From: Sacculina carcini
Taxonomy: Eukaryota > Arthropoda > Thecostraca > Sacculinidae
Direction: 5' to 3'
Assembly: GCA_916048095.2 (NCBI GenBank)
Contig: OU696576.1
Span: forward strand, 8,856,488-8,920,487
Length of the DNA stretch: 64,000 nt
Below the pieces are notes generated by a model. The model saw nothing but the letters and a program-made list of their open reading frames with translations, did not search any database and was not told where the DNA came from. Within the stretch, counting starts at the first letter, position 1. Each line of letters starts with the position of its first letter. Below are positions 28,165 to 49,076 of the stretch, one piece after another. The translations under genes and the position numbers were made by a program.

Positions 28165-29980
28165 GGAGACACTTGATTGGCGCTCACTCACTGATGTGAT
28201 CAATAGCGCCGGCGCAAAATTTGCCAAAGAACTTTTTGGCGCCGAGTGCTTTCAGATCGTGAATGACCATCGGCCACAGATGTAGCACGTTATTGCGGCT
28301 GAAACGATCCCGCTTCTCGACAACCACCACCCGAGCGCCCAACAACTGCGCCTCGATGGCCGCGCGCAAGCCGCACGGACCACAACCAATCACCAACACC
28401 TGATACACACACACACATACACACTTGTCTTGTGAATCTATAAATAACAACACAACTCTCATGTAAGTGCCAGCTCATTTGATGACTGGCACCTAGATTT
28501 GTCCGAAAAGAAGCGAACGCTTATCGGACTTTTGTCTAATTATTGTTTTTTAAAATAATATTCGTTAAAAGTGTACGTGACAAATAAACTTACTTACTTA
28601 CTAAACTTACTTACACACACAAACATGCAGCGTGTGTGTGTTGATCTGCCGATGTGTGTTTATTTATACTACATAGACACCAGTACGTTGCTGTTTAGAG
28701 AGGTGATATACCGTATATCAAAGTAAGGAAGGGAATAAGTTACAATATCGTCCAGTGTGTCAGTCAAGTAACTTGAATTAACTTGCTTTAAAAGTCACAT
28801 TACGGGCATATATAGAGGAAAAATAGACGGCGAGAAATTAGACAATTGCATAGCAAGACGGGGACGTGAAAGAGACAATGCACGAGTACAGGATCAAATG
28901 ATAAGGCAGATATTTGGTCAATGAAAGTCAGAACACATAAGCGGTACATTCACAACGCTTAAAAATAAGCCAGCGGTTTTTGGAGCGGCAAGATTTGGCG
29001 AGTGACACACGTGAATTTGCCGCGGCATATCACCTTGACATCGGAGCATGCTTGGTTGCGATTGTAGCACTTGTGTGAGGCACGCTTGTCGAATTTGGCA
29101 AACAGAACCTGCGGTTTCCATGACTTCAGCCCACTCTACACACACCCACACACACACACACACACGAAAATGCATTAACACGCACAAACACATACACTGG
29201 ACAATTTAGACACACCCAAACACACACAAACAAACAAGATTGGTAAGTGGAGAATGTGTCTGTGAACTTCAGATTGGCATAAAAACAAGAAGATGTGTGA
29301 GAAGCTCCATGGTGCGAAAAGTCAAATATAAAGAGGTATTATGGATGGAAAAAGTGAGCACGAAACTGTCTACGTGAAACACTCAGGTATCAGCCGCTGA
29401 AATATGTTAATACAATCAAACTTAAACTTATGTCCACAAAACGAAATATTGGTGCTTTGTTCAAACATTCGGGTATAGCAGTGTTTCTCAACCTTTATCA
29501 GTGTTCGCACCGCTTTCAAATCAGCACCCCCTGGAGTATTGATAGTATACGAAAATATAAAAATACAAACGAAGTAATAACAAACATTTTTATTGAATAT
29601 TTATTCATACAGCTGCTTTGAGAAGATTAAGCAAAACTACATTTTTCAGCAAAAATATAATGCATGTGTGAAGCATATGATTTCTTAAGAGAAATACAGG
29701 AATCCTCACACCCCCTAGGTACCAGACTCGCACCCCTCGGTACCAGACTCGCACCCCCGGTTAAAAAACCCCTGGAGTAGAGGCGGGCAACAATGTATGA
29801 TTGGATTGGATTGGAATCGCGAACCTTGAGTTTCGGGTAGAACAGCGAGAATCGTCCGGGTTTCAGTTGGAGAGCGGCGCATAATCGGCGGTAGTGCGTC
29901 AAAATTGACTTGAACGTCTGTGCGGCGCAGAAATTGTCGAAAATGTCGCCGGCCAGAGCAGAATCGGCAGAGGACACCAT
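7630..29980 (-). CDS. MICAL: MICAL: actin-oxidising flavoprotein monooxygenase, 23 exons
   Basis: Exons (5' to 3', minus strand): 29980-29825, 29135-29034, 28399-28192, 27280-27020, 26746-26490, 25833-25573, 25161-24923, 24419-24139, 23333-23038, 22185-22051, 21495-21070, 20436-20293, 19663-19499, 19213-18887, 18393-18222, 17657-17485, 17154-16793, 16110-15836, 15014-14797, 13085-9827, 9603-9418, 8578-8294, 7751-7630. All junction phases match; the sum is 8310 bases (2769 residues plus stop). The domain order (FAD monooxygenase, CH, LIM, long linker, C-terminal bMERB) is that of MICAL, which oxidises actin methionines with NADPH and O2 to disassemble filaments downstream of semaphorin/plexin and binds Rab GTPases by bMERB. 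The ATG at 29980 is the first start in frame with conserved sequence. Least certain are the exon 11 start and exon 22 acceptor. It is divergent with DCLK and convergent with DNAJC14. Confidence 0.96.
7775..8155. repeat. compound AC-rich minisatellite
   Basis: Irregular units containing ACATGAGCACACACACAT repeated about ten times, in the last MICAL intron immediately upstream (gene sense) of exon 23. The long Cys/Val reading frames here are repeat artefacts. A short (ATT)n tract follows at about 8188-8210. Confidence 0.93.
8590..8653. repeat. (AC)n microsatellite at MICAL exon 22 acceptor
   Basis: Pure AC tract of about 64 bp; in MICAL sense it is (GT)n ending about ten bases before the proposed acceptor of exon 22. 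Confidence 0.96.
8655..8866 (+). pseudogene. non-LTR retrotransposon ORF2 C-terminal fragment
   Basis: The end of a LINE (CR1/L2/Rex-like) protein is visible: [10 protein letters not shown] in one frame, then after an in-frame stop or shift near 8739, [19 protein letters not shown] and LKNRLDKR before TGA at 8864-8866. The RGH ... FS ... WN-LPEE ... RLDK spacing is typical of the tail that follows the reverse transcriptase in these elements. It sits in the MICAL intron between exons 21 and 22, antisense to MICAL. Confidence 0.75.
9049..9105. repeat. (AC)n microsatellite
   Basis: Pure AC tract in the MICAL intron between exons 21 and 22. Confidence 0.96.
9130..9410. repeat. minisatellite of CAGAAACCA-type units
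   Basis: Imperfect tandem repeat built from AGAAACACTAGAAACAC, ACACCTCCACAGAAACCA and ACTGGCATATAAACACAC modules, ending next to the donor of MICAL exon 21. It explains the repetitive [11 protein letters not shown] reading frame on the minus strand. Confidence 0.88.
9827..17154 (-). CDS. MICAL: MICAL exons 17-20: disordered region with a 3.26-kb exon
   Basis: Exon 17 (17154-16793) begins [14 protein letters not shown] and includes [11 protein letters not shown], the post-LIM motif of MICALs, then acidic sequence. Exon 18 (16110-15836) is Asp/Ser rich with a nine-Gln run. Exon 19 (15014-14797) has a five-Gln run and a basic end. Exon 20 (13085-9827, 3259 bases, 1086 codons) is almost wholly low complexity: a Ser/Glu run at its start, a ten-Gln run near 12456-12485, and nine prolines near 9943-9969. 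No folded domain is recognised. Long disordered linkers before bMERB are known in fly MICAL and vertebrate MICAL3. A 1.7-kb intron (14796-13086) holding a complete SINE precedes exon 20. Confidence 0.9.
14049..14378 (-). mobile_element. tRNA-derived SINE, copy 2 (complete)
   Basis: Read on the minus strand it begins with a tRNA-like head: A-box region TGGTGTAGTGGTAGCA, an anticodon arm CCCGC-CTCACAA-GCGGG with anticodon CAC (Val-type), and B-box GGATCGAATCC. An about 260-bp body shared with copies 1 and 3 follows. It lies in the MICAL intron between exons 19 and 20, in the same orientation as MICAL. Confidence 0.88.
15121..15324 (+). mobile_element. LINE 3'-tail copy A
   Basis: Shares GTGACATTAT, GTGTTATCGGAT, TTAGCTTCCAGTACACATGG and the GGTGGTAATAGTGC block with the 3' end of the non-LTR element at 47088-49076; ends with an ATTAATAA tail. 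Probably a 5'-truncated insertion. In a MICAL intron. Confidence 0.85.
15590..15793. repeat. compound (AC)n microsatellite
   Basis: About 200 bp of AC with CACAACCACGCACA and AAATATA interruptions, in the MICAL intron downstream of exon 18 (gene sense). Confidence 0.95.
16139..16285. repeat. (GTGA)n tetranucleotide tract
   Basis: GTGA/ATGA/GTAA tetramers over about 145 bp, starting 28 bases upstream (gene sense) of the MICAL exon 18 acceptor; in gene sense it is a (TCAC)n pyrimidine-rich tract. Confidence 0.93.
16625..16766 (+). mobile_element. LINE 3'-tail copy B
   Basis: TTTTGGTTAGCTTCCAGTAC, the GATGGTAATATT block, CCCCCATGCTACTGGATTTG and a (TAA)n end. It abuts the donor side of MICAL exon 17. 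Confidence 0.88.
17160..17182. repeat. (AC)n microsatellite abutting MICAL exon 17 acceptor
   Basis: In gene sense a (GT)n tract ending directly in the TTAG acceptor of exon 17. Confidence 0.93.
17485..18393 (-). CDS. MICAL: MICAL exons 15-16: LIM zinc-binding domain
   Basis: Exon 15 (18393-18222) gives CHFC, then a Gln-rich loop, then [11 protein letters not shown]; exon 16 (17657-17485) gives [17 protein letters not shown]. All eight zinc ligands of a LIM domain are present (C-x2-C, H-x2-C, C-x2-C, C-x2-H). The loop between the first Cys pair and the first His is 27 residues instead of about 17 because of a [11 protein letters not shown] run encoded by CAA/CAG codons (about 18301-18336). 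The split between fingers at a phase-1 intron (donor GTGAGT) restores Ser at the junction. Confidence 0.95.
18652..18826 (+). mobile_element. short interspersed repeat family 2, copy a
   Basis: About 175 bp similar to 56738-56922: shared GAAAAAAGGAAGTA, CTTGAATACGGCACGAAG, GAACACTGAGAAGAGGAAAA, TTTTAGTCGCCTGCTCTTAC and GCAGCGG blocks. No tRNA-like box is seen. Class (SINE or LINE tail) not resolved. In the MICAL intron between exons 14 and 15. Confidence 0.82.
18887..22185 (-). CDS. MICAL: MICAL exons 10-14: CH-LIM linker with NLS
   Basis: Exon 10 (22185-22051) carries the basic cluster [10 protein letters not shown], a likely nuclear localisation signal at the position where MICALs have one. 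Exon 11 (21495-21070) is Ser/Gln/Gly rich; its acceptor has a poor pyrimidine tract. Exon 12 (20436-20293) is predicted helical ([17 protein letters not shown]). Exon 13 (19663-19499) ends with [13 protein letters not shown]. Exon 14 (19213-18887) contains [14 protein letters not shown], similar to the pre-LIM helix of other MICALs, and a run of nine prolines (near 18901-18930). Exons 10 to 14 all end in phase 0. Confidence 0.88.
19962..20215 (+). mobile_element. hAT-like MITE family 1, copy 1
   Basis: Starts CAGTGGTTCTCAACC and ends GGTTAAGAAGCACTA, imperfect terminal inverted repeats of the hAT (Charlie/Tip100) kind. The interior matches 39908-40180 at length, including GTTGTCCTGTTCTGTCCGAC. 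Flanking 8-mers (AACTAGAT / AATTAAAC) agree at 5 of 8 positions, so the target duplication is decayed. No transposase frame. Confidence 0.85.
22437..23029. repeat. (TG)n microsatellites of MICAL intron 9
   Basis: Two compound TG tracts (22437-22509 and 22850-23029) separated by AT-rich sequence. They are exceptions to the local rule: in MICAL sense they read CA. The second runs into the donor of exon 9. Confidence 0.94.
23038..24419 (-). CDS. MICAL: MICAL exons 8-9: calponin-homology domain
   Basis: Exon 8 (24419-24139) begins [17 protein letters not shown] and ends in the first half of the CH domain: [19 protein letters not shown] then TDSFRSG. Exon 9 (23333-23038) completes it with [27 protein letters not shown], and [15 protein letters not shown] domain in this position is diagnostic of MICAL and assists actin engagement. 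Exon 8 also has a long Ala/Gly/Arg linker with a Gly4 run before the CH start. The donor of exon 9 lies in a (GT)n tract. Confidence 0.95.
23540..23678 (+). mobile_element. LINE 3'-tail copy C
   Basis: TTTCCAGTACACATGGGGCC, GGTGGTAATAGTGCCTGTGC, CATGCTACTGGATTCG and an ATTAATAATAATAATAATA end. In MICAL intron 8. Confidence 0.88.
23900..24114 (+). mobile_element. MITE-like repeat related to 45702-45955
   Basis: The core ATAAATATTGAATAGAAAAG, TTTGTATTTTAATGTGTTTT and CATTATAGCTATCAA closely resembles the interior of the hAT-like MITE at 45702-45955. The 5' boundary is not clear. It lies only about 25 bases from the end of MICAL exon 8. Confidence 0.6.
24923..29980 (-). CDS. MICAL: MICAL exons 1-7: FAD monooxygenase domain
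   Basis: Residues 1-494. The FAD dinucleotide motif GCGPCG (residues about 91-96) opens exon 3, followed by [19 protein letters not shown] and [16 protein letters not shown]. Exon 4 carries [10 protein letters not shown], exon 5 [18 protein letters not shown] and [13 protein letters not shown], exon 6 [29 protein letters not shown] and LVGDSLLE, exon 7 [13 protein letters not shown] and [10 protein letters not shown]. These are the conserved blocks of the MICAL hydroxylase fold. Exon 7 contains nine consecutive glycines (GGC/GGT triplets, near 25041-25070) just before [12 protein letters not shown], where other MICALs, as I recall them, have a short loop. The catalytic blocks are otherwise intact, so activity is expected. 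Confidence 0.96.
25165..25572. repeat. compound (AC)n tract filling MICAL intron 6
   Basis: Nearly the whole 411-bp intron between MICAL exons 6 and 7 is AC repeat with ACATACATACAAACACAG interruptions; in gene sense it is TG from donor to acceptor. Confidence 0.95.
25915..26058. repeat. 24-bp minisatellite
   Basis: Six tandem units of the form TCAGTAGGTTAATATGTCAC plus TGGA, with a few substitutions, in MICAL intron 5 about 80 bases from the exon 6 acceptor. Confidence 0.93.
26755..26791. repeat. (AC)n microsatellite abutting MICAL exon 5 acceptor
   Basis: In gene sense a (TG)n tract followed by CCAG at the acceptor of exon 5. Confidence 0.94.
27290..28165. repeat. AC-rich block of MICAL intron 3
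   Basis: Compound AC tracts (27299-27560, 27788-28165) with a repeated module TTAAGACATTGATTAGACAT followed by (CA)n and CATACGAGGGGACACATTTA at about 27451 and 28020, so part of the block is a segmental duplication. Confidence 0.9.
29479..29775 (+). mobile_element. hAT-like MITE family 2, copy 1
   Basis: Begins CAGTGTTTCTCAACC and ends near GGTTAAAAAACCCCTGG. Contains CGAAGTAATAACAAA shared with 39045-39160. In MICAL intron 1. A short internal tandem duplication (ACCAGACTCGCACCCC) occurs near its end. Confidence 0.78.
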
Positions 29981-32136
29981 GATTGTCGCAGTGACTGCAA
30001 ATGTGCGCCGAATTGGTCGCCGCAGCGGCAGTTTTCAATCGGCAGTGCGGCGCATTGTACACCGTTGTGGTGGGGCGCGTAGTGTGGTACTGCGGCTTAG
30101 TTGACACATCTGGAAACAAAACAATCACACTAAAGTAGTCGTAAATTATTCACTGGAGTAATTATTCAGTAAATACCACATTCAGCACACAAAGGAAGCA
30201 CTAGCGAGATTCTGGTCGATAAGGACAAGAATGAGATGAAAATATGTGTATTGTAAGGTTATGAATAATGAAATCAGGTTGAACCATATTATGAACCATA
30301 TGGACATTGTAGGATTATGTTATGCCAATTTACACAAGTGTGTCAAAATCCACTTTGTCGAAGGCCTTGAAAAAATCCAGATATATCACGTCAGTTTTTA
30401 TCCTTCCAGAGGTTATACAAGATCAACTCATACTGCGCCAGTATTTGGGATAAAAAACGATAGAAGCCCACGAGAAGCATGCTGTCAATCATTCAGAACT
30501 TCATTCTATGCTTGAAAACATACGATCTTGGTTTTAATCATGCTTACACAGTTAAAACACGGTTATCACGCGTGAAGTTAATGTTACTGGCCTGCCACCA
30601 AAGCCATATTTGCAGATAAGAGCTAATCTGCCTAATTTCAGAGCAATATTACAAGACATGTTCACAATAAATACAAAATGAATACAACACGAAAAATACC
30701 CGCTCATGTCGCCCTCAAACCCTCTAACAACCAATTTATCAGAACGACTCACGGAAATATTTATCCTGGATGAACTTCTGTTTGGAACCAAACAGACGTG
30801 ATGTGAAATGTGAGAAGTGAAACGAAGTGAGAGTATCGGGTTATATAAATAGTGTAAACACAAATATCGACAAGAACTTTTACACACACAAATTTACCTA
30901 AATAATGATTTTTCCAATTTATTTTGTTCTTTTCAAATATATTGAAGCGATAATAACACAATTTGGTATTATATTTTTATTGTTTAAAATGATAAAACGA
31001 CAAAATTGCCAAAATATACGATCTTGTATGATATATTTATTATAGATTGCAAAGGAATCAGTTTAAAAAAATGTTTTGATTTTAGTCAAAGAGGTGTGTC
31101 AAATCGAGTATTTGAGTTCATACTGGGTATGATCTATTCCAAATACAAGCGCTCTATCCATCCGTATGTATCTGTGCCAGCGGTCGGTTAGGTTTGTTTC
31201 TGCTCCGTTGAATAAGATTTCCGGTGCTTCTGTTACCGTTATAACAGTGTTGTGATCTATGTGGATTTGTCACTGGATGATGTATTTTTTAATCTGTCCA
31301 GTAGATGAGTTTAATTCATGGATTATCATTTGTAAGTAGGCGCATTGCTGGTGGTGTCTCCTGTGAATTGGTGAGTGGTTTTTCCTTTTTATTTTTCTTC
31401 GACAGCCATGGTTTTCTCTAATGTATTTGCAATTTTACCTATGCTGACTCACTTCATTACTCATTTTTATCCGCTACTGCCCCATCTTTAACGGAATCGA
31501 TGGCGCGTACATAACACGCTTCTGGTTAACTATTCCACTGATATAGAATATATACTTGTTCAGGTGGCATTTTATGACATCACAGGAAATTCATGGCTAA
31601 TATCGCCGATCAATTGGATACGTGTCGCACAATTTTATGCACATAACTTGTATATTGTCTTAGAGTGTCTATTGACCTTGTGATTATTTTAGCGATGAAA
31701 ATTTAGTTATATATATTTTGTTACTCTTAAATAATACAACAAACAATTAGGCAAGTGGAATTTTACAGGGGGCTGTCATTTAGCATTCTATGCGGAATTG
31801 CTACCCATTGTTTTATCGTATTGTTTCATGTTGAATCTAACGTTAATTTTCCTCTTATTTGCGAAAATGTCTTTTCGAGATATTAGCGATTTTTGCTTTT
31901 GCCAGATTCTCTTTTTGTCTAGAGCTTCGTGAATATATCATTCTTTCAGCTGTCTCTTTCATTCTACTTGCAGATGATGGACATTTGACGTCCTCGTTGT
32001 ATTCGGTGACGGCACTGAATTTCACCGCGTGCACGTGCTCGCGCCTCTCAACACCTCAGTCGTACAGTTGGCTGCATTAACTGGCTGTTTTGCACGTGCA
32101 CAAATATCGCACGAGAGAGCGAAAGAGCGGGTCGTC
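29981..32136. other. divergent intergenic region between MICAL and DCLK
   Basis: 2156 bp separate the MICAL start codon (minus) from the DCLK start codon (plus), so both promoters should lie here. 29981-30110 is relatively GC-rich and is probably MICAL 5' UTR. 30240-30530 is a dead LINE fragment. 30900-31900 is AT-rich with no repeat or exon that I recognise. No TATA box or other promoter element could be assigned with confidence. Confidence 0.6.
30240..30530 (-). pseudogene. non-LTR reverse transcriptase fragment, degraded
   Basis: On the minus strand KTDVIYLDFFKAFDKVDFDT (about 30325-30390) is the motif-A block of a LINE reverse transcriptase (usual form DVIYLDFSKAFDKVDHD). Upstream in the element, SQHASRGLLSFF resembles the QHGFR motif. 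Stops and a missing continuation show it is a relic. It lies upstream of both MICAL and DCLK. Confidence 0.78.
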
Positions 32137-44829
<12,693 letters not shown>

Positions 44830-44946
44830 CGTAATCCATCGCGTTAACGCACACACACACATACAGACGTGTATGTCTTGAAGCCCACCTGATTTTGTAA
44901 ATGAATCATGTTTGTATCGATTTCGTGTATTTATGGCCTAAATGCT

Positions 44947-44990
<44 letters not shown>

Positions 44991-45126
44991 TACATTATTT
45001 GTCATGTATGAAAGAGTGTGGTGATTTTTTTCGAAATTTGTCGTAATGTGTGTGCGTGTGTGTAATAGTTGTGGTTGGTGTGGTCTATGACTTATAGCTT
45101 TACCTGAACACGTGCGTGTGTATGTA

Positions 45127-45172
<46 letters not shown>

Positions 45173-45701
45173 TCTGTGTGTGTGGGCATTGCGTCGTCAG
45201 CTGACTTAATTTGTGCAAAATCAACGAATAATATGCATGTATTTTCAGAATGCGCTGTTTTCTATTGTGTATATCGTGTTTTTTTTTCTATATTGAATAT
45301 CGAATTGGTGGCGATTAATGCGGCGACACGCGGGTGCCCTACACTACAAGTGTCGTGCACAGCTCGCTTTTTGATTGTTGGTCTTGCATTGCAACGCTGG
45401 TTGGTAATTGATGCTTGAAGCAAGGCCGTGGTGGAATACAACGACGACCTCAACTGTACTAAGCTCGTGTTTTCTACCCAATAATAATCAGATTGTCTGT
45501 TCAAAAGTACTGACTCCACACAGAAACGTATTTCAACTTGGAAACACACAAATGACTGATATTTATATATTTACAACACCAACCAACCTTATATCGAAAG
45601 TCTTTGTGAGTGGCGCTTTCAAATGGTGGCTACTGTAGAAACGAACGTTCTCGAAAATACCATGACTCACTGACACACTTCAGATTGACGACGATCTAAA
45701 A

Positions 45702-45955
45702 CAGGGTTGCGAGACTATAGTTTTTAAAGAGTGCTTGGAACCTTGTGAAAAATACAAGAGAATATGTGTGTGCCTACGTTTTTCTCTTGAAGAACGCATT
45801 TCTCACAAGAACTGTAACCTGTATTTATAAATATTGAATTTGAAAAGTTTTGTTATAACGTCGTTTGTATTTTAATATATTTCTTATAGCTATCAATAAT
45901 CCATAGAACGAGAGAACAGACTGATATACACCGAAAAGATTAATAAGAACCACTG
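45702..45955 (+). mobile_element. hAT-like MITE with 8-bp target duplication
   Basis: Bounded by CAGGGTTGCGAGACT and AATAAGAACCACTG. The flanking 8-mers ATCTAAAA (45694-45701) and GTCTAAAA (45956-45963) match at 7 of 8 positions, the target-site length of hAT elements. No transposase frame. The interior resembles 23900-24114. Confidence 0.85.
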
Positions 45956-46199
45956 GTCTAAAATCTCATCATGTCTTCTCACATACTCGTAATCCACACA
46001 CACACACACCTCTCCGACAATATTTCCCATCATCTGTGCGTCGATTACAACCGAAACACGTTCAAAATGGTTGATGTAATTCAAAACACAATTTCCAAGT
46101 CTCCAGCGGGGAAATTCACTTGTGGCCGCTTTTGATTGTGACATTCAGTCGACTGTCGCCCGCTTTTCAAACCCTGCCAAAAAAACACGAAGAAGAAGG

Positions 46200-46455
46200 C
46201 AGAGCCGGAGCAACCGCCCCCCGTATCCCCGGCCGGGGGGGGCCGAATGTTGAGGGGCCCCGTTGCTTCACGTATCATGTTAAAATTTATCATATTTATT
46301 ATGTATAATCTTTACCTTTTTGCTCAGATGTTTTCACCTGAACTTGTATTATGTGATTATGTCTAATAAATAAATTCATTATTTGGTGATTTATTTATAA
46401 TGTGGGCCCCAAGTGTTGCCTTCGGGGGGCCCCATAAGTCCACGCAACGGCTCTG
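46200..46455 (+). mobile_element. GC-ended hAT-like MITE with 8-bp target duplication
   Basis: Ends CAGAGCCG / CGGCTCTG are perfect 8-bp inverted repeats, and the subterminal GGGGCCCC / GGGCCCC blocks are also inverted. Flanks GAAGAAGG (46192-46199) and GAAGAAGA (46456-46463) match at 7 of 8. The interior is AT-rich and non-coding. Confidence 0.88.
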
Positions 46456-47324
46456 GAAGAAGACGTTTCTCGCCAGTCTCCTGAAGCCTTCTCGCTAGCC
46501 TTCTGAAGCTTCGAATCGAATAGAATCGAATATTCAAGCTTCGAATGGAAAATCGAAGGCATAGAATATTTAAGAACAGCGAATGGAGTTGGAGTTCATT
46601 TTTTCATAATTATTTTATGCGCTCGTACAGGACTGGTCCATTGGCGGATCCATGGTATAATTTTTCGGGAGGCTGAATGATGTATGAGTGACTAGGTAGC
46701 GTGTGAAAGTCATAACTTGGGACATTTTTCTATGATATATACACACATTTACACAAAAGATAATGTGCGAATATGCTTTGCCATAATGCTTATATCAACA
46801 AATTCTACAGAAAGAGATTTGCTCTTGACTTCTTCTAGTGAACCTCTTGGTTATCAAGATTTGATGGAAACATTTTGGGTGGGGAGTTTCAGCCCCGTGA
46901 GCCCCCTCTGGATACGGACTTATGGACCGGCACTAAGCATAGACAAACTAGGCCTCCTAGAATTAGTGGAGGCCTCGCATTGAACTCATGAGAAAGATTA
47001 TTTATATTGTGTTAATCATGAAAGATTCGACATATGTCTATGGATTATAGAAAATTCATTCGACATTTTGCTGCCATTAAATTATTATTATTATTAATTA
47101 CAGGCAAATCCAGTAGCATGGGAAGAGTGCAAGCACTATTACCACCCTAAGGTGGCCCCATGTACCGGAAGCGCCCAAAAGATTCAGAGAGAAAGAGAGT
47201 TCGAAGAGAAAAAAGTCTAGAAAGAGAGTTGGAAAGAAAATAATAAATAAATAACAATAAATAATAAACCATTATCCGATAACAATCCATAATGTCACTC
47301 CGTGACAATACATATGATTCAATA

Positions 47325-47600
47325 AGAAACATCCAACAATAAATATAAATATGATTCAATAAGTAACAACAACACAAATAAATATGATTCAATAAACAAT
47401 AACACCAATAAATATGATTCAATAAACAACAACAACAATAAATATGATTCAATAAACAGCAACAACAATAAATATGATTCAATAAACAACAACAACAATA
47501 AATATGATTCAATAAACAGCAACAACAATAAATATGATTCAATAAACAACAACAACAATAAATATGACTCAATAAACAGCAACAACAATATATATGATTA
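47325..47600 (-). repeat. 30-bp minisatellite in the LINE 3' UTR
   Basis: About nine tandem units of AATAAATATGATTCAATAAA plus CAACAACAAC, varying by single substitutions (for example CAACAGC). It explains the repetitive LLFIESYLLLL minus-strand frame. Confidence 0.95.
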
Positions 47601-47783
47601 AATAAACAACAACAGCCAACACTGAGTAAAAGTATAATTTACTAAATAACAACAACCAATAATAAATAGTAATAAATAGAGAGTAAAATTGGAATAAATA
47701 TAAATAAATAGAAAATAAATAACAATAAGCATGAATAAATAACAATAAATATGAATAAATATACAATTAATAAGACTCAACAG

Positions 47784-49076
47784 TCAATTCCGCTCTTTCA
47801 GTAGCATTTCATTTACTTTGGCCTTGAATTTGTTCAAATTGTTCTGCGAGAAAGCCTCCTCCTTCAACGTGTTCAAAGTAGACACAGTGGCCGGAAGAAA
47901 GCAACGTTGGAATTGTTTTGTACGACAACGAATTGGAGCCATGCACTGGGAATGCTGTTTGGATGTAAACCGTGTGCTTCTTGCTGCCACGAAATCATCA
48001 GGAATTGACTTGCTCATCGGATGATGGTCGTTGTGCTTGATCTTGTACAGCATGCACACGCTGCTGACCTTTCGACGATGGCAAAGATCACCAAGAACCA
48101 AGTCACCACAGAGGAACTTGCAAGTTCTAACAACTCTGTTGATGAGATTGAGGTGACAATCCGCAGCAGAAGACCACACGGGGGCGCAGTACTCTAGAAT
48201 TGGCAAAATGAAACAGCGAAAACAACTTTTTGAGATTGTGCTGCTACCGAACATCCGATATGCCTTTCTTATAATTCCCAGTTTCCGCGATGCCGAACAA
48301 ACTAGCTTCCGAATGTGACTCTCAAACGTCAGTTTTGAGTCTACATGTACTCCCAATATTTTGAGCTCATCACACACGTTGAGTTGGGCGTCATTTATGA
48401 GGATAGCTCCATGTGAAGGCTGAACGGTACGTGACCTAGAAACCAACAAGCATTTAGATTTCGAAGTGTTCAGCATCATATTCCACCTCTCACACCACTT
48501 CAGGACGCTGCTGAGATCGTCGTTGACCGTTTGACGCACCTGTGGTCTGTCCGAAGGAGATGAAATTACAGCCATCAAGGTGATATCATCAGCATATCCA
48601 TATACAGGGTTGCGTGTGGTTGTGTACAGGTCAGCGGTGTAAATGTTGAACAAAATAGGACCCAACACACTTCCCTGCGGGACACCGGACACAATGCTCT
48701 GCCAGCCACTGTATGCTCCATCGATGGCAACACGTTGTACGCGATTGGATAGAAATTGATGCAAAACACTTAGCAAACGGCCGCCGACTCCAATGTTTCT
48801 CAGTTTTTGCAACAAGCCCTGGTGGCTCACACGGTCAAATGCTGCCGAGAAATCCAACTGCACAATCCAGGCTTCACTGCCTTTGTCTAGCACTTGCTGG
48901 AGCTCATGCGTGATAGTAAGCAGAGCGTCAGTCGTGCTGAGTTTTTTGCGGTATGCAAATTGGTTTTCCGACAGCAGATTGTTGCTCTCCAGGTACTTGG
49001 ACAGTCTGGAAGATATCAAGTGCTCGAATATTTTGGACAGAATCGGCGTGGATATATATACATTATATATATACAC
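47784..49076 (-). CDS. LINE reverse transcriptase (partial ORF2)
   Basis: 430-residue frame without stops. RT blocks in order: PILSKIFEHLISSRLSKYLE, ENQFAYRKKLSTTDALL, VQLDFSAAFDRVSHQGLL (motif A Asp), SGVPQGSVLGPILFNIYTAD (motif B), GYADDITL (motif C catalytic YADD), then LKILGVHVDSKLTFESHI and a Cys/His-containing C-terminal region (FILPILEYCAPVWSS, LCHRRKVSSVCMLYKIKH). This enzyme copies element RNA onto nicked target DNA. The first few residues (MYIYNVYIS) are probably flanking AT-rich sequence fused to the truncation point. The open frame implies a fairly recent insertion. Confidence 0.94.
   Translation of the reverse strand: MYIYNVYISTPILSKIFEHLISSRLSKYLESNNLLSENQFAYRKKLSTTDALLTITHELQQVLDKGSEAWIVQLDFSAAFDRVSHQGLLQKLRNIGVGGRLLSVLHQFLSNRVQRVAIDGAYSGWQSIVSGVPQGSVLGPILFNIYTADLYTTTRNPVYGYADDITLMAVISSPSDRPQVRQTVNDDLSSVLKWCERWNMMLNTSKSKCLLVSRSRTVQPSHGAILINDAQLNVCDELKILGVHVDSKLTFESHIRKLVCSASRKLGIIRKAYRMFGSSTISKSCFRCFILPILEYCAPVWSSAADCHLNLINRVVRTCKFLCGDLVLGDLCHRRKVSSVCMLYKIKHNDHHPMSKSIPDDFVAARSTRFTSKQHSQCMAPIRCRTKQFQRCFLPATVSTLNTLKEEAFSQNNLNKFKAKVNEMLLKERN

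Larger units (their letters stand above)
47088..49076 (-). mobile_element. 5'-truncated non-LTR retrotransposon (jockey/CR1-like)
   Basis: Minus-strand order: reverse transcriptase frame (49076-47784), a 3' UTR containing a 30-bp minisatellite, then the tail seen at six other places in the window (GTGACATTATGGATTG, CCAACTCTCTTTCTAG, GGCGCTTCCGGTACATGG, CTACTGGATTTGCCTG) ending in a TAATTAATAATAATAAT run. Endonuclease and the start of RT are missing, so the copy is 5' truncated near 49050. Confidence 0.92.

Noticed and set aside
28750-28925. Possible LINE-derived coding fragment ([18 protein letters not shown])
   Set aside because: Short, no diagnostic motif, and no neighbouring RT or tail; could be chance.
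47325-47600. Regularly spaced 30-bp repeats resembling a CRISPR array
   Set aside because: Units are directly adjacent with no unique spacers, AT-rich, and inside a eukaryotic LINE 3' UTR: a minisatellite. The same holds for the 20-bp units at 50704-50960.
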